This document shows, in pieces, positions 11,879-23,280 of a DNA stretch of 64,000 nucleotides. Both the position numbers and the translations under genes were made by a program. The stretch is taken from the NCBI RefSeq assembly GCF_016217785.1, contig NZ_JACRGA010000002.1, positions 124,001 through 188,000 of the forward strand. Reading direction: 5' to 3'. Source of the DNA: Methanobacterium sp. (GTDB lineage Archaea > Methanobacteriota > Methanobacteria > Methanobacteriales > Methanobacteriaceae). Every line of letters starts with the position of its first letter. The stretch's first letter is position 1. The notes beneath the pieces were generated by a model. That model made no database searches. It saw only the letters and a program-made list of their open reading frames with translations, and was not told where the DNA came from.

Positions 11879-11926
11879 TTCCAGATGGAACTCATTTTTA
11901 TATATTATAATTTGTTCCAGATGGGA
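11879..11926 (+). promoter_or_regulatory. htpX promoter flanked by two TTCCAGATGG dyads
   Basis: The perfect dyad TTCCA-GA-TGGAA lies at 11879-11890 and a near copy, TTCCAGATGGGA, at 11915-11926, 36 bp later. Between them is TTTTTATATATTATAA (from about 11895), a strong TATA candidate. The sites bracket the TATA box like a repressor operator pair. A second TATA-like element at about 11950-11966 lies closer to htpX, so the gene may have two promoters, of which only the upstream one is covered. Confidence 0.4.
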
Positions 11927-12026
11927 TCCACTTTAACTGAAATTCATTATATTTATATAGTAGGTTCCTTACTATTAATCGCTGAATAAAAAAAAATAAG
12001 GAAATAGTTTAAGGCAGGTGTATAAA

Positions 12027-12977
12027 TTGAGAAGATTTTTGCTAACACTACGAATATGGTTAGCTACCGCACTATTATTCGGTATACTTTACGCCATAAT
12101 AACCGTGATTTGCACATACCTGGGCTTTGGAACTCCCATAATATTTGCCTTACTGGCCATTGTGGTTGTGTTCGCCCAGTACATGCTGGGTCCCATCATG
12201 GTGGAGAAGGTTATGCGCGTGCATTACGTGTCCCCACAGGAGGCACCCAACCTGCACACCATGGTAGAAGAATTGGCCATGAATGCCGGGATTCCAAAAC
12301 CTAAAGTTGGAATCGCGGAAACCAGCATCCCCAATGCCTTTGCATTCGGTAGAACCAAAGGTGATGGAAGGGTGTGTGTCACCAGGGGTATTCTGAACCT
12401 CCTGGATGAAGAGGAGTTAAAGGCAGTTCTGGGACACGAGATCAGCCACATTCGTCACAATGACATGGCGGTAATGACCCTCATCAGCGTGGTGCCCCTT
12501 ATATGCTACTGGATATTCATAAGCATGATGTTTGATAGGGATAGCGATGCTGGAGTAATTGGACTCGTTGCACTGGCAGGATACCTCCTGGGCCAGTTAC
12601 TGGTCCTGTTCGTGAGCAGAGTCAGGGAATATTATGCAGACCAGGGAAGTGTGGAGATAGGGGGTAAACCTCACAAGTTAGCCAGTGCCCTTTACAAACT
12701 GGTCTACGGATCTGCTAATCTGGATAAAAGAGCTGTGAAAGAAGTGGAAGGGGTTAAGGCCTTCTTTGTCAACGATATCTCCGATGCCCGGAACGAAATA
12801 AGCGACCTTCAACAGCTGGATCTGGACATGGATGGAGTGATCAGTGAATCAGAACTGGCAGAACTACGTAACATGGACACCAGTATAGGTGCCGGTAGTA
12901 AAATCATGGAATTATTATCCACCCATCCAAACATGGTGAAAAGGATTAAACGATTAGCTGAGCTAAGCGATACTTAA
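12027..12977 (+). CDS. htpX: HtpX-like M48 zinc metalloprotease with EF-hand loop
   Basis: A 316-residue membrane protease for misfolded membrane proteins. Two N-terminal hydrophobic segments precede the M48 domain with HEISH (the HExxH zinc site), two further hydrophobic segments, and REYYAD, which supplies the third zinc ligand. About 60 residues after this, DLDMDGVISESE fits every position of the 12-residue EF-hand calcium loop, an unusual addition for HtpX. Upstream, GTG 12018 is in frame, but AGGTG makes it look like the ribosome binding site for the TTG at 12027, so I place the start there. Operator-like dyads sit at the promoter. Confidence 0.85.
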   Translation: MRRFLLTLRIWLATALLFGILYAIITVICTYLGFGTPIIFALLAIVVVFAQYMLGPIMVEKVMRVHYVSPQEAPNLHTMVEELAMNAGIPKPKVGIAETSIPNAFAFGRTKGDGRVCVTRGILNLLDEEELKAVLGHEISHIRHNDMAVMTLISVVPLICYWIFISMMFDRDSDAGVIGLVALAGYLLGQLLVLFVSRVREYYADQGSVEIGGKPHKLASALYKLVYGSANLDKRAVKEVEGVKAFFVNDISDARNEISDLQQLDLDMDGVISESELAELRNMDTSIGAGSKIMELLSTHPNMVKRIKRLAELSDT

Positions 12978-12986
12978 TCACCACCC

Positions 12987-13029
12987 TCTTTTTTTATTTT
13001 AATTACTCTAGGCACTTAAGTGCCGTTTT
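12987..13029 (+). terminator. T-run and perfect palindrome after htpX
   Basis: A T-rich tract (CTCTTTTTTTATTTT, from 12986) follows the htpX stop. Ten nt later comes the 14-bp perfect palindrome GGCACTTAAGTGCC (13011-13024), followed by GTTTTA. The hairpin has a 5-bp GC-rich stem and could back up termination. Confidence 0.45.
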
Positions 13030-13159
13030 AATCATTAGTTCTAAACCAATTAAATTCTGATTTTTAGATACCTATTTTAGTATAACTACATTTGCAGAAA
13101 GGAAGCTTTTAAAAATAAAAAATAGAGTAAATAATCTACTCTAAGCGAAATAAGCCATT

Positions 13160-13798
13160 TTAATATATCTTGACTACACCGATCACATTGGTTTTGGGAA
13201 GCCAGGTGTCAAGGGGTGTTTTTTCGATGGTGACTACTTGTTGTACCCCGTTTATGGTGCGTATCTGGTTGCCGAGAATCTCCACTTGTCGGTTGTCACT
13301 TTTAAGGTAAACCTGACTGCCATTTATCTCAGCAACCCTTTTTACAATGAGGTTGTATTCAGGATGACGGGCCACCACCAGATCCCCTACCTTGAAGTCA
13401 CTGGTTTTAAGCACAACTATGTCCTGTCCATCCTGCAGGGTGGGTACCATGGATGTTCCCCTGACTGTGGCTGGCAGGGGGAGCTGATTTTCCCCAAACT
13501 GGGAATTTACGGTCACTTGTACTGTGAAGTTGTATTTGCTGGCAATACTCTGCATATCCGTCTGGATAGAACCTAAACTGCTGTCAGCATCCTGTACATC
13601 TGCCAGGGCCTTTGTCCTCATCTCTCCAAGCATGGCTTTCGGAACAGGAAACCAGGATGAGGATTGAACCGATACCTCAGTACCATTGGTTTTAATTATA
13701 ATTCCAGTACTGTTATAATCAGCAAACAGGTAAAATGCAGATCCTGCTACTGCCACCAGTACCAGTAATCCAATGATAACTCCAGTCCTGTGTTTCAC
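13160..13798 (-). CDS. membrane-anchored S26 signal-peptidase-like protein
   Basis: A 212-residue protein with one N-terminal membrane segment and an extracytoplasmic domain. GTSMVPTLQDGQDIVVL carries the catalytic Ser of signal peptidase I, and LIVKRVAEI supplies a lysine as in the bacterial Ser/Lys dyad, whereas the main archaeal signal peptidase normally uses Ser/His. SDN and VIGVVKIY match the later S26 boxes. A 90-residue insert rich in Ser/Val separates the membrane anchor from the Ser box. The GTG start follows directly after the aroD stop with GGTGG upstream, so it is in an operon with aroD. It may be a secondary or specialised peptidase; substrate unknown. Confidence 0.75.
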   Translation of the reverse strand: MKHRTGVIIGLLVLVAVAGSAFYLFADYNSTGIIIKTNGTEVSVQSSSWFPVPKAMLGEMRTKALADVQDADSSLGSIQTDMQSIASKYNFTVQVTVNSQFGENQLPLPATVRGTSMVPTLQDGQDIVVLKTSDFKVGDLVVARHPEYNLIVKRVAEINGSQVYLKSDNRQVEILGNQIRTINGVQQVVTIEKTPLDTWLPKTNVIGVVKIY

Positions 13799-14473
13799 TT
13801 ACTCGCCACCATCCATCAATTTATCAATAATATCTTGGGTATGTTTAAGATCCAGCTGTCCTGGTGCGGATTCACCGCCTAATGATGCATAGGTAATGGG
13901 AGATCCTAAAAGGGGTGCTACCACCCTGGTGTATCGTCCCAGTTCTCCCATTGCTATTCCAATGGTGTTATCAGCCTGGTTGATTACTTGCAAGACGTTA
14001 AGAGTGTCCTGCATATTCTGAGGCATGACTGCGAACTTGGCTATGTTTCCCAGTTCTTTCTCTCTTTTAACAATCTCCAAAAGTTCCTTCAAGTAGGGAG
14101 TTTTCTGGAAATCATGATAGGATATTATGGCAGATTTAGCTGCCCGAATAACTCGAGAACGGTATTGTTCATCTGTTTGAAGCTCTATATCCAGATAATC
14201 AGCATAATCTGCAACTTCAACCAATATTTCCGTTCTAAGAGCTTCAGATCCCATGAAATAGCCCCCTTCTCCCCTCATTCGGTTAGTGGCGATGAGGGGG
14301 TGGTTTATTTCCTCTATTAGGTGGATGATACTTTGGGGATCAGTATCCAAAAGAGCATCTATCCGAAGCTCCACCAGGTCTGCTCCCGCATTTATAGCTT
14401 CACTGGCAACTTTTAAAACAGTTTTCCTGTCTTTTTTTAGGATTGGAACGCAGATTAAAGGTTTCAAAATCAT
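13799..14473 (-). CDS. aroD: 3-dehydroquinate dehydratase, type I
   Basis: This enzyme catalyses the third step of the shikimate pathway (3-dehydroquinate to 3-dehydroshikimate). The 224-residue TIM barrel shows the type I residues: ELRIDALL, SYHDF with the catalytic His, IAKFAVMPQ with the Schiff-base Lys, and the C-terminal APGQLDL loop. Length is typical. It is the first gene of a pair with the signal-peptidase-like gene. The next pathway enzyme, aroE, lies 5.5 kb away on the same strand, which fits an ordinary dispersed archaeal pathway. Confidence 0.95.
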   Translation of the reverse strand: MILKPLICVPILKKDRKTVLKVASEAINAGADLVELRIDALLDTDPQSIIHLIEEINHPLIATNRMRGEGGYFMGSEALRTEILVEVADYADYLDIELQTDEQYRSRVIRAAKSAIISYHDFQKTPYLKELLEIVKREKELGNIAKFAVMPQNMQDTLNVLQVINQADNTIGIAMGELGRYTRVVAPLLGSPITYASLGGESAPGQLDLKHTQDIIDKLMDGGE

Positions 14474-14811
14474 GGGTATTCACATCCGGGAGATATAATT
14501 AAGGGTAAATAGATATTGATGCTTATAAATCCAGGTCTACTGAAATGGGATTAAAATATTCAGTGACATATTATTTATTTATTTGTGCATCTTACTAAAA
14601 AATATTTGTGAATTAGTGGATGTTTAAACCATAGATTGTATAAAACTTTCCGAATATTAAATAATGATTAAACAGTTGTATAAAAAAAATCTTATAAGAA
14701 ATGTATAAGAACAAGTTTTCACCATATTATCCTCACTAAAATTTAATCCATGGATTTTTATCCATGTATCCGAACTATATAATTAATGTTCTAACAGATT
14801 CAGGTGATGAT
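14474..14811. other. AT-rich divergent intergenic region
   Basis: This holds the promoters of aroD (minus) and the next gene (plus). TTGTATAAAA occurs twice (around 14637 and 14674) and GTATAAGAAC near 14701, so several TATA candidates exist. No RNA gene or reading frame of note is seen. The frame beginning at the ATG at 14764 is probably leader sequence (see the next gene). Confidence 0.35.
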
Positions 14812-15540
14812 TTGAAAATTACCGCTATCGGTGCAGATATTTCTGGAAACGATGTTTCCTGTAGTAAAACTCTCATTAAAAACATAGAAAATAGCATTCC
14901 AAGTTTAATAGGTAAGGGAGCCTACAAAGCTGCTCTTACCAACATCACTGGTGATGACGTGGTCATAAGTGCCTTTGTGGAAGATGACCGGCTGGAAGAA
15001 GTTAACCAGGGTATTGTGGACATTCTTAAGAGGAACGCCGAAGATCTGGGCGACATCAACGGAATATCAAACACCATAGAAGGAGCAGGTGAGGGAATAT
15101 CCTATGCAGAGGCAAAGATAAGGCAGGACCGCTATCCAGATGCCATTATCATGGCCTTTGACACCTACGGTGGTGAGGGATTCGTGCATAACGTTGCTGA
15201 TTCTGTGATGAAAGCCGCCAGAGGCATGGATCAGGTGACTGATATTGGAGGGAGTAGTTTAAACCACGGCCAGGAAATACCAGGTGTAGGGTATGTTTCT
15301 GATGAAACAGATGACCCGGTAGTGGTGGTGACTGTGGAGGACATCGAAAGCATTGGAATAGTAGCCGGGGCTATGATGGGAGCTGCACTGGGCAACAAAA
15401 ATGTTTACCTGGTCAAAAGAGGAGCTCCATCCTATGTTATCCCTGGAAGTGTAATCATGTCCATCACTGCCTATATGAACGGGAATGTTATGGACCTGGC
15501 AGTACCCCTTTCCAGTAAGATGAGGATTTTAAGTGTTTAA
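14812..15540 (+). CDS. conserved protein of unknown function
   Basis: A 242-residue soluble protein that I do not recognise with confidence. It starts KITAIGADISGNDV and has ETDDPVVVVTVED and a glycine-rich AGAMMGAALGNKNVY segment near the C-terminus. The hydrophobic pattern suggests an alpha/beta fold. The longest frame starts at ATG 14764, but GGTGATGAT directly before TTG 14812 is a textbook ribosome binding site for this genome, so the shorter form is preferred. The next gene on the strand is sucD, 105 nt downstream, with its own spacer. No catalytic motif is evident. Confidence 0.7.
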   Translation: MKITAIGADISGNDVSCSKTLIKNIENSIPSLIGKGAYKAALTNITGDDVVISAFVEDDRLEEVNQGIVDILKRNAEDLGDINGISNTIEGAGEGISYAEAKIRQDRYPDAIIMAFDTYGGEGFVHNVADSVMKAARGMDQVTDIGGSSLNHGQEIPGVGYVSDETDDPVVVVTVEDIESIGIVAGAMMGAALGNKNVYLVKRGAPSYVIPGSVIMSITAYMNGNVMDLAVPLSSKMRILSV

Positions 15541-15645
15541 GATAGTTTCATTGATTGAAATAATAAATGAATTTGAAATTAATAAAGAAAATAATTTAAA
15601 AAAAATAACATACTGTTCTTTTAATAATTCAAAGGAAGTGATACA

Positions 15646-16506
15646 GTGATATTTCTTGACAAGGACACCCGATGTGTTGTGCAGGGCATTACCGGTAAAC
15701 AGGGCTCTTTCCACACTAAAAGTATGTTGGAGTATGATACTAATATCGTGGCTGGCACGTCACCAGGTAAAGGAGGTCAGGAATTTGAGGGAATTCCGGT
15801 CTACAATTCCATTGCCGAAATTAAAGAGGAAATGGATATTAATGCGTCCATAATATTCATACCAGCCCCATTCGCCAAGGACGCTGCCTTTGAAGCCATA
15901 TCGCAGCTGGAACTGGCAGTGATTATCACCGAACACATCCCAGTACATGATGCTATGGAAATAGCTCAGTACGCACGTAATAACGATTGTAAAGTAATTG
16001 GACCCAACACCCCTGGAATTATATCCCCTGGAGTTGGTAAACTGGGAATCATGCCTACCCATATCTTCAATCCAGGAAATATTGGAATTGTATCTCGTAG
16101 TGGAACTTTAACCTATGAGGTGGCCAGTCAGATTACCCAAGCGGGTCTGGGCCAGAGCACCTGTCTTGGTATTGGTGGCGACCCTGTGGTGGGGATGGAC
16201 TTCGCAGATGTGCTGCAGAAGTTTGAAAAAGACCCCGGAACACGGGCAATGGCCATGATAGGGGAGATTGGAGGTAATGCCGAGGAAAAAGCAGCAGAAT
16301 ACATTGCCGAGAACATCACCAAACCAGTTGTGGCTTATATTGCCGGTAGAACCGCACCTGCAGGGAAGAGAATGGGACATGCTGGGGCCATAATTGAAAG
16401 GGACAGTGGAACTGCTGAAAGTAAGATCAAAGCCCTTAAAGCTGCTGGTGTGGAAGTAGCAGAACAGCCATCCCAGATTGCAGATATAATGAAGGATATA
16501 ATCTAA
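15646..16506 (+). CDS. sucD: succinate--CoA ligase, alpha subunit
   Basis: This subunit binds CoA and carries the phosphohistidine in conversion of succinyl-CoA to succinate and CoA, part of the incomplete reductive TCA route of methanogens. The 286-residue protein shows TGKQGSFHTK, the CoA-binding Rossmann half, GPNTPGII, the SRSGTLTYE block, and GHAGAI with the active His. Length is normal. The beta subunit (sucC) is not adjacent. The start is GTG 15646 after GGAAGTGATACA. The last codons and stop are tandemly duplicated just downstream. Confidence 0.95.
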   Translation: MIFLDKDTRCVVQGITGKQGSFHTKSMLEYDTNIVAGTSPGKGGQEFEGIPVYNSIAEIKEEMDINASIIFIPAPFAKDAAFEAISQLELAVIITEHIPVHDAMEIAQYARNNDCKVIGPNTPGIISPGVGKLGIMPTHIFNPGNIGIVSRSGTLTYEVASQITQAGLGQSTCLGIGGDPVVGMDFADVLQKFEKDPGTRAMAMIGEIGGNAEEKAAEYIAENITKPVVAYIAGRTAPAGKRMGHAGAIIERDSGTAESKIKALKAAGVEVAEQPSQIADIMKDII

Positions 16507-16531
16507 ATATTAAGGATATAATCTAAATATT
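16492..16531 (+). repeat. perfect 20-bp tandem duplication over the sucD stop
   Basis: AAGGATATAATCTAAATATT occurs twice in direct succession at 16492-16511 and 16512-16531. The first copy contains the last sucD codons and its TAA. Confidence 0.9.
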
Positions 16532-16719
16532 CCCCAGCAATAATTTAATATCCTAAAATACTTTGCAAATCAGCCTAAAAAATTAAAGAAGTTCTATTCA
16601 TTTATTTTTACCAAAAAAAATATTCATAACATGAGCCCAATTTCTAATTGTAAAAAAAGCTTATCATATACAGGAATTTATTACAAGAATCTAATGTTTA
16701 GGATATGTGCCTGAACTAA

Positions 16720-16739
16720 CCGGTACCTGAATATACCGG
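16720..16739 (+). promoter_or_regulatory. CCGGTA dyad upstream of hmgA
   Basis: CCGGTA and TACCGG form a perfect 6-bp inverted repeat separated by 8 bp, 54 bp before the chosen hmgA start. A TATA-like AAATATAA follows at about 16739-16747, so the dyad would abut the promoter on its upstream side. This is an operator candidate by position only. Confidence 0.35.
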
Positions 16740-16792
16740 AAATATAACCCCAAACCTCATTCATGACGGGAAAACATTTCAAGATGGTTTTT

Positions 16793-18001
16793 ATGGCAAA
16801 CAAAGAAGAAATTATTGAAAAACTGGTTAAGGGAGAATTAAAACTCCATCAGATTGAAAGTTACACTGATAATGTCCAGGAAGCAATTGAGGTGAGGAGG
16901 GAGTTTGCTGAACACGTCTCCGACACTAATTTAACTCATTTATCGCAGTACTCCCTGGATCTGGCTGAGGCCATGAAAAGGAACATTGAAAATCCCATAG
17001 GAACCGTGCAGATCCCAGTGGGACTGGCTGGACCACTGTACCTCAATGGAAAATATGCCCAGGGAGCTTACTACGTTCCTCTGGCTACTTCTGAAGGTGC
17101 ACTGGTGGCATCGGTCAACAGGGGATGTTCCGTCACCAGGGAAGCAGGTGGTGCCACGGTACGCATAATAGATGATAAAATGACCAGAGCCCCGGTTATA
17201 CAAACAGATTCTGTCTCTGAAGCTATTAAAATAAAAGAATGGATTGAAAGACATTTTATAGAGCTTAAAGAAGCCGCAGAAAGTACAACACGTCATGGTC
17301 GTTTGGTTAAAATCGATCCCATAATAGTGGTGGGGCGTTACGTTTATCCGCGTTTCACATACACCACCGGTGACAGTATGGGTATGAACATGGTCACCAT
17401 AGCCACTGATAAGGCCATGGATATTTTAACCAGGGAAACTGGAGCCCATGTACTGGCTCTTAGTAGTAATCTCTGTGTGGATAAAAAACCATCAGCAATG
17501 AACCTCATAGAAGGACGGGGAAAAACCGTGACAGCAGATATCCTCATCCCACGTGAAATTGTGGAAAAGAAACTTAAAACCACCCCTGAATCTATTATGG
17601 AAGTGAATATGGCTAAAAACTTTATTGGTTCTGCCATATCCGGGAGTATGGGTTTCAATGCCCAGTACGCCAACATGATCGCTGCCATATTCCTGGCCAC
17701 CGGACAGGATGCAGCCCACATAGTAGAAGGAAGCCTGGGAATAACCACTGCTGAGGTTAAAAATGGTGATTTGCAGTTTTCAGTGACCCTCCCTGATATT
17801 CCCATGGCCACAATTGGTGGGGGAACTCGTTTAGAGACTGCCCAGGATTGTTTGGAAATCATGGGCGTGTCTGGATCAGGTAAAGTTAATAAATTTGCAG
17901 AAATCGTAGCAGGAACAGTCCTGGCAGGGGAACTGTCACTTATGGGTGCACTGGCTGCTGGACACTTGGCACGGGCGCATAAGGATCTGGGAAGGGGATA
18001 A
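16793..18001 (+). CDS. hmgA: 3-hydroxy-3-methylglutaryl-CoA reductase, class I
   Basis: This enzyme reduces HMG-CoA to mevalonate with NADPH, the committed step of archaeal isoprenoid lipid synthesis. The 402-residue soluble protein lacks the eukaryotic membrane anchor. It shows ATSEGALVASVNRG, DSMGMNMV, a DKKPSAMN segment with the catalytic Lys, GQDAAHIVEG, and the C-terminal GHLARAH with the catalytic His. An ATG at 16763 would add 10 residues, but the TATA element at about 16743 would place transcription start near or downstream of it, so the ATG at 16793 is preferred. Confidence 0.95.
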   Translation: MANKEEIIEKLVKGELKLHQIESYTDNVQEAIEVRREFAEHVSDTNLTHLSQYSLDLAEAMKRNIENPIGTVQIPVGLAGPLYLNGKYAQGAYYVPLATSEGALVASVNRGCSVTREAGGATVRIIDDKMTRAPVIQTDSVSEAIKIKEWIERHFIELKEAAESTTRHGRLVKIDPIIVVGRYVYPRFTYTTGDSMGMNMVTIATDKAMDILTRETGAHVLALSSNLCVDKKPSAMNLIEGRGKTVTADILIPREIVEKKLKTTPESIMEVNMAKNFIGSAISGSMGFNAQYANMIAAIFLATGQDAAHIVEGSLGITTAEVKNGDLQFSVTLPDIPMATIGGGTRLETAQDCLEIMGVSGSGKVNKFAEIVAGTVLAGELSLMGALAAGHLARAHKDLGRG

Positions 18002-18186
18002 AAAAAGAATTCAAATTATCCTCCCATAACTAATTGGAAAAATAAAAAAAATAGTAAATATTCTACCCATAATAGAGGATAATATTATATTTGAACAAAG
18101 GATGTATATCCTAAAATAGAAATAAACGATTGATATAATAACGAGTTTAAAATTAACTGATTTTTCAGATCGGAGATAATGACATT

Positions 18187-18768
<582 letters not shown>

Positions 18769-19008
18769 AACCATAATCCCTCCCAAAATTCATGATATAA
18801 GGATTTTGATTAAATAGCATTTAAAGCCCAGAATTTATTTTAAAAATATTTTAATATTATTTTTTTAATTTTTTTTAAATTTAAAGAAATCATACAGTTT
18901 TATAGAATTCTTTTTTTATTTAATTTCAAACTTATCTTAGTCAAAGTTCTCTTTTTAATTTCGAACTTCTTTCAAAGGTGAATAAATGAATCATGTAAAT
19001 CCGTTCCA

Positions 19009-19857
19009 CTAGAAATCCATCTCCACACTGTAAATCTTTTCTACCCGTTCCACATGTATCTGGTAGGCATCTTCCACTGTGATGAGACCAGAATTTATTA
19101 GCTTACGTGTTCGTCGGGGAACTGTTCTGGGCCCCATTACCGCCCCTGGCCTGGTGCGATCATCCAGGTAATCAGTTTCCATGAGGAAAGTTTTACCCTT
19201 CTTTAAAGCTTCTCGTATTACATCACCACTGGCAATTAGGGACGGGGTGAGTCCGTGGTTTTCCTCGGGTAGAACCAGTGGTCCTGAGAAATGTTTTATA
19301 ACCCTTTTTTTATCTAAACCAGCTTTACTGGCCATTTTTGCAAATTCATGGAACTGTTCTTCTGTAGAACTTTCAGTGTGCAGCTGCACCGGACAGTCTG
19401 CTTCCTGTGCCAGTTCCATGGCATATACCATCAGTCGGTTGTGTGCTTCCATCTCCTCTGGAGAGACCGGGTAATGTGGTCGGCCTATTTCACCGATTCC
19501 AACAGCCTTTCCTTCCATTACCATGTTCTGAGCTGTTTCCAGAGCCCCTCTCATGAGTTCCTCAGCCTGGGCCAGTTCCACCCCTGCTTCCACTCGGCGG
19601 CTTAGCTCCGCAGGATGCGCCCCCACCACCGCAAAGGCCTGAACCTCAGTTTCCCGATTGATTTCATCCACATATCCCACCACGAGTTCCATTGCCTCCA
19701 TAAAATCACACTGAGGACTCACTGTCCAGGTGGGTTTGTTGGGGATGATCATGGCAGTTCCCCCAGACCGGTGAAACTTCAGGGCAACTTCCAATGGTCC
19801 CTCACCGTTTATAGGGTCTACGTGTATGTGATTATCTGTAGATGGTATGTTGTCCAT
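19009..19857 (-). CDS. TatD-related metal-dependent hydrolase
   Basis: A 282-residue TIM-barrel hydrolase of the amidohydrolase superfamily. The N-terminal STDNHIHVDP provides the HxH metal pair, GIGEIGRPHY the Glu/His block, VQLHTESS the next His and KHFSGP another, with ETDYLDD containing the terminal Asp. Members include TatD-like nucleases and uncharacterised archaeal hydrolases, so the substrate is open. The longest frame starts at a TTG (19872), but GGAGATAATT serves as ribosome binding site for the ATG at 19857. The gene is transcribed on the same strand as aroE upstream, separated by 80 nt. Confidence 0.8.
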   Translation of the reverse strand: MDNIPSTDNHIHVDPINGEGPLEVALKFHRSGGTAMIIPNKPTWTVSPQCDFMEAMELVVGYVDEINRETEVQAFAVVGAHPAELSRRVEAGVELAQAEELMRGALETAQNMVMEGKAVGIGEIGRPHYPVSPEEMEAHNRLMVYAMELAQEADCPVQLHTESSTEEQFHEFAKMASKAGLDKKRVIKHFSGPLVLPEENHGLTPSLIASGDVIREALKKGKTFLMETDYLDDRTRPGAVMGPRTVPRRTRKLINSGLITVEDAYQIHVERVEKIYSVEMDF

Positions 19858-19939
19858 GGTAATTATCTCCAATAAATCCGTTTAATGAATTAAATTAGGA
19901 TTCAAATCTAGGACTTAGATTCATTCAGAATTATGATTA

Positions 19940-20791
19940 TTAGTATCCAAGTTCCCTCATCAGTGCGGTTTCAAATACTTCAACGGGTGGGGTTACCCCG
20001 GTCCAGATACTGAATGACTCCAATCCCTGGTAAATTAACATTTTAGTCCCGTTAATTGCCTGTGCACCGGCTTTTCCTGCCTCACGTAGGAGTCCTGTTT
20101 CAAGGGGGTTGTAGACAATGTCATTTACCACCAGATCAGAATGCATCATATCACTGGTCACTACGGGTTCATCATCCTGATGGGGATGCATTCCCACTGG
20201 TGTGGTGTTAATGAGAACATCGGTATCCTTAAGCTCCCATGTAAGCTCATCATCCAATCCCAGACAATCCACAGAAGCCATGGAAGTCTCTTTCAAATCA
20301 TCCCTCAAGTTACAGGCTTTTTCCCGGGTTCGGTTGGCTATTAAAACTTCTCCCACCCCACTGAGTAATAACTGGAAGGATATTGCCCGTGCTGCACCAC
20401 CCGCTCCAAGTATGATTATTTTTTTACCCTTAACTGGTGTTGCTTCTTCAATGGCCTTCACCGCACCAACACCATCAGTATTATAACCAACAGCATTCGT
20501 TTCTGTGAATTTCACAGTGTTCACTGCCCCTATAAGCTCTGCTACCTCATCCAGTTCATCAAGATAGTTAATAACTTCAATTTTATGAGGTATGGTAAGA
20601 TTAAGACCCTTAATTCCCATGTTCCGGGCACCAAGAATAGCGGGGGCCAGGTTTCCACGCTTGACATGGAATGGAACATAAACATGATCCAGTTTAAGCT
20701 GCTGGAAGGCGGCGTTGTGCATGGGAGGAGATAAGCTGTGTTCTACAGGGTCTCCCATTATACCCATCAGGCCAGTTTTTCCGGTTATCAA
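19940..20791 (-). CDS. aroE: shikimate dehydrogenase
   Basis: NADPH-dependent reduction of 3-dehydroshikimate to shikimate, fourth step of the pathway served by aroD nearby. The 283-residue protein shows the shikimate site EHSLSPPMHNAAF, GLNLTIPHK with the catalytic Lys, NTDGVG, the NADP loop ILGAGGAARAI with NRTREKA as the phosphate clamp, and the C-terminal QGLESF. The start is a TTG at 20791 with a perfect GGTGAT 5-6 nt upstream. Length is normal and nothing is missing. Confidence 0.96.
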   Translation of the reverse strand: MITGKTGLMGIMGDPVEHSLSPPMHNAAFQQLKLDHVYVPFHVKRGNLAPAILGARNMGIKGLNLTIPHKIEVINYLDELDEVAELIGAVNTVKFTETNAVGYNTDGVGAVKAIEEATPVKGKKIIILGAGGAARAISFQLLLSGVGEVLIANRTREKACNLRDDLKETSMASVDCLGLDDELTWELKDTDVLINTTPVGMHPHQDDEPVVTSDMMHSDLVVNDIVYNPLETGLLREAGKAGAQAINGTKMLIYQGLESFSIWTGVTPPVEVFETALMRELGY

Positions 20792-20954
20792 TTTATATCA
20801 CCATTAGTTAATTTAGGGAACATTTTATATTAATCCCTTAGAATAAATTATGTTAACAGTTTATGTTAGAAAAGTTACAAGATGGGATGAAATTTTATCC
20901 ATCATGAATACCATGAAGGATAATGTGATGATGTTCTGTGTGGGGTTTGAATAA

Positions 20955-21617
<663 letters not shown>

Positions 21618-21981
21618 ATAATTTGAACCTATTATTTCATTGAAAAATTAACCTTTATCCTATGAACAACCGTTATTTCATTGGAAAAATAACTTATATT
21701 CCATAAAAACTGTTATCTCTTGGAATAGTAACGGTTATCATGAAAACCATTTCTCATGAAACCATTTTTTTACTACTAATCATCTGCCAACCAGGGGCAA
21801 TATCTTTCAGTCAATATCTTTCAATGAAATAATCCATTTAATATTTTTTTCTTTAGAATGGTTCAAGTGGTTAACTCTCCCATAATACTATCTATAATGA
21901 AAATCCAATACAAGACTTTAGAATAAAAAAATCATTAATTCATATCAATGTGACTCACGTTTAAATGTAGGAGAATTAGGA
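21618..21981. repeat. intergenic region with three imperfect ~40-bp units
   Basis: Three tandem imperfect units begin TTATTTCATTG, TTATTTCATTGG and TTATCTCTTGG at about 21632, 21673 and 21712, right after the HARP stop. The opposite orientation CAATGAAATAA occurs at about 21818-21830 and could pair with them. The remainder is AT-rich, and TTTAAATG just before the hisS ribosome binding site may be its TATA box. No gene is seen. Confidence 0.5.

Positions 21982-23276
<1,295 letters not shown>

Positions 23277-23280
<4 letters not shown>

Noticed and set aside
18983..19009. 8-codon frame with GGTGAATAA before it, facing the TatD-like gene
   Set aside because: Too short to support, no conservation evidence.
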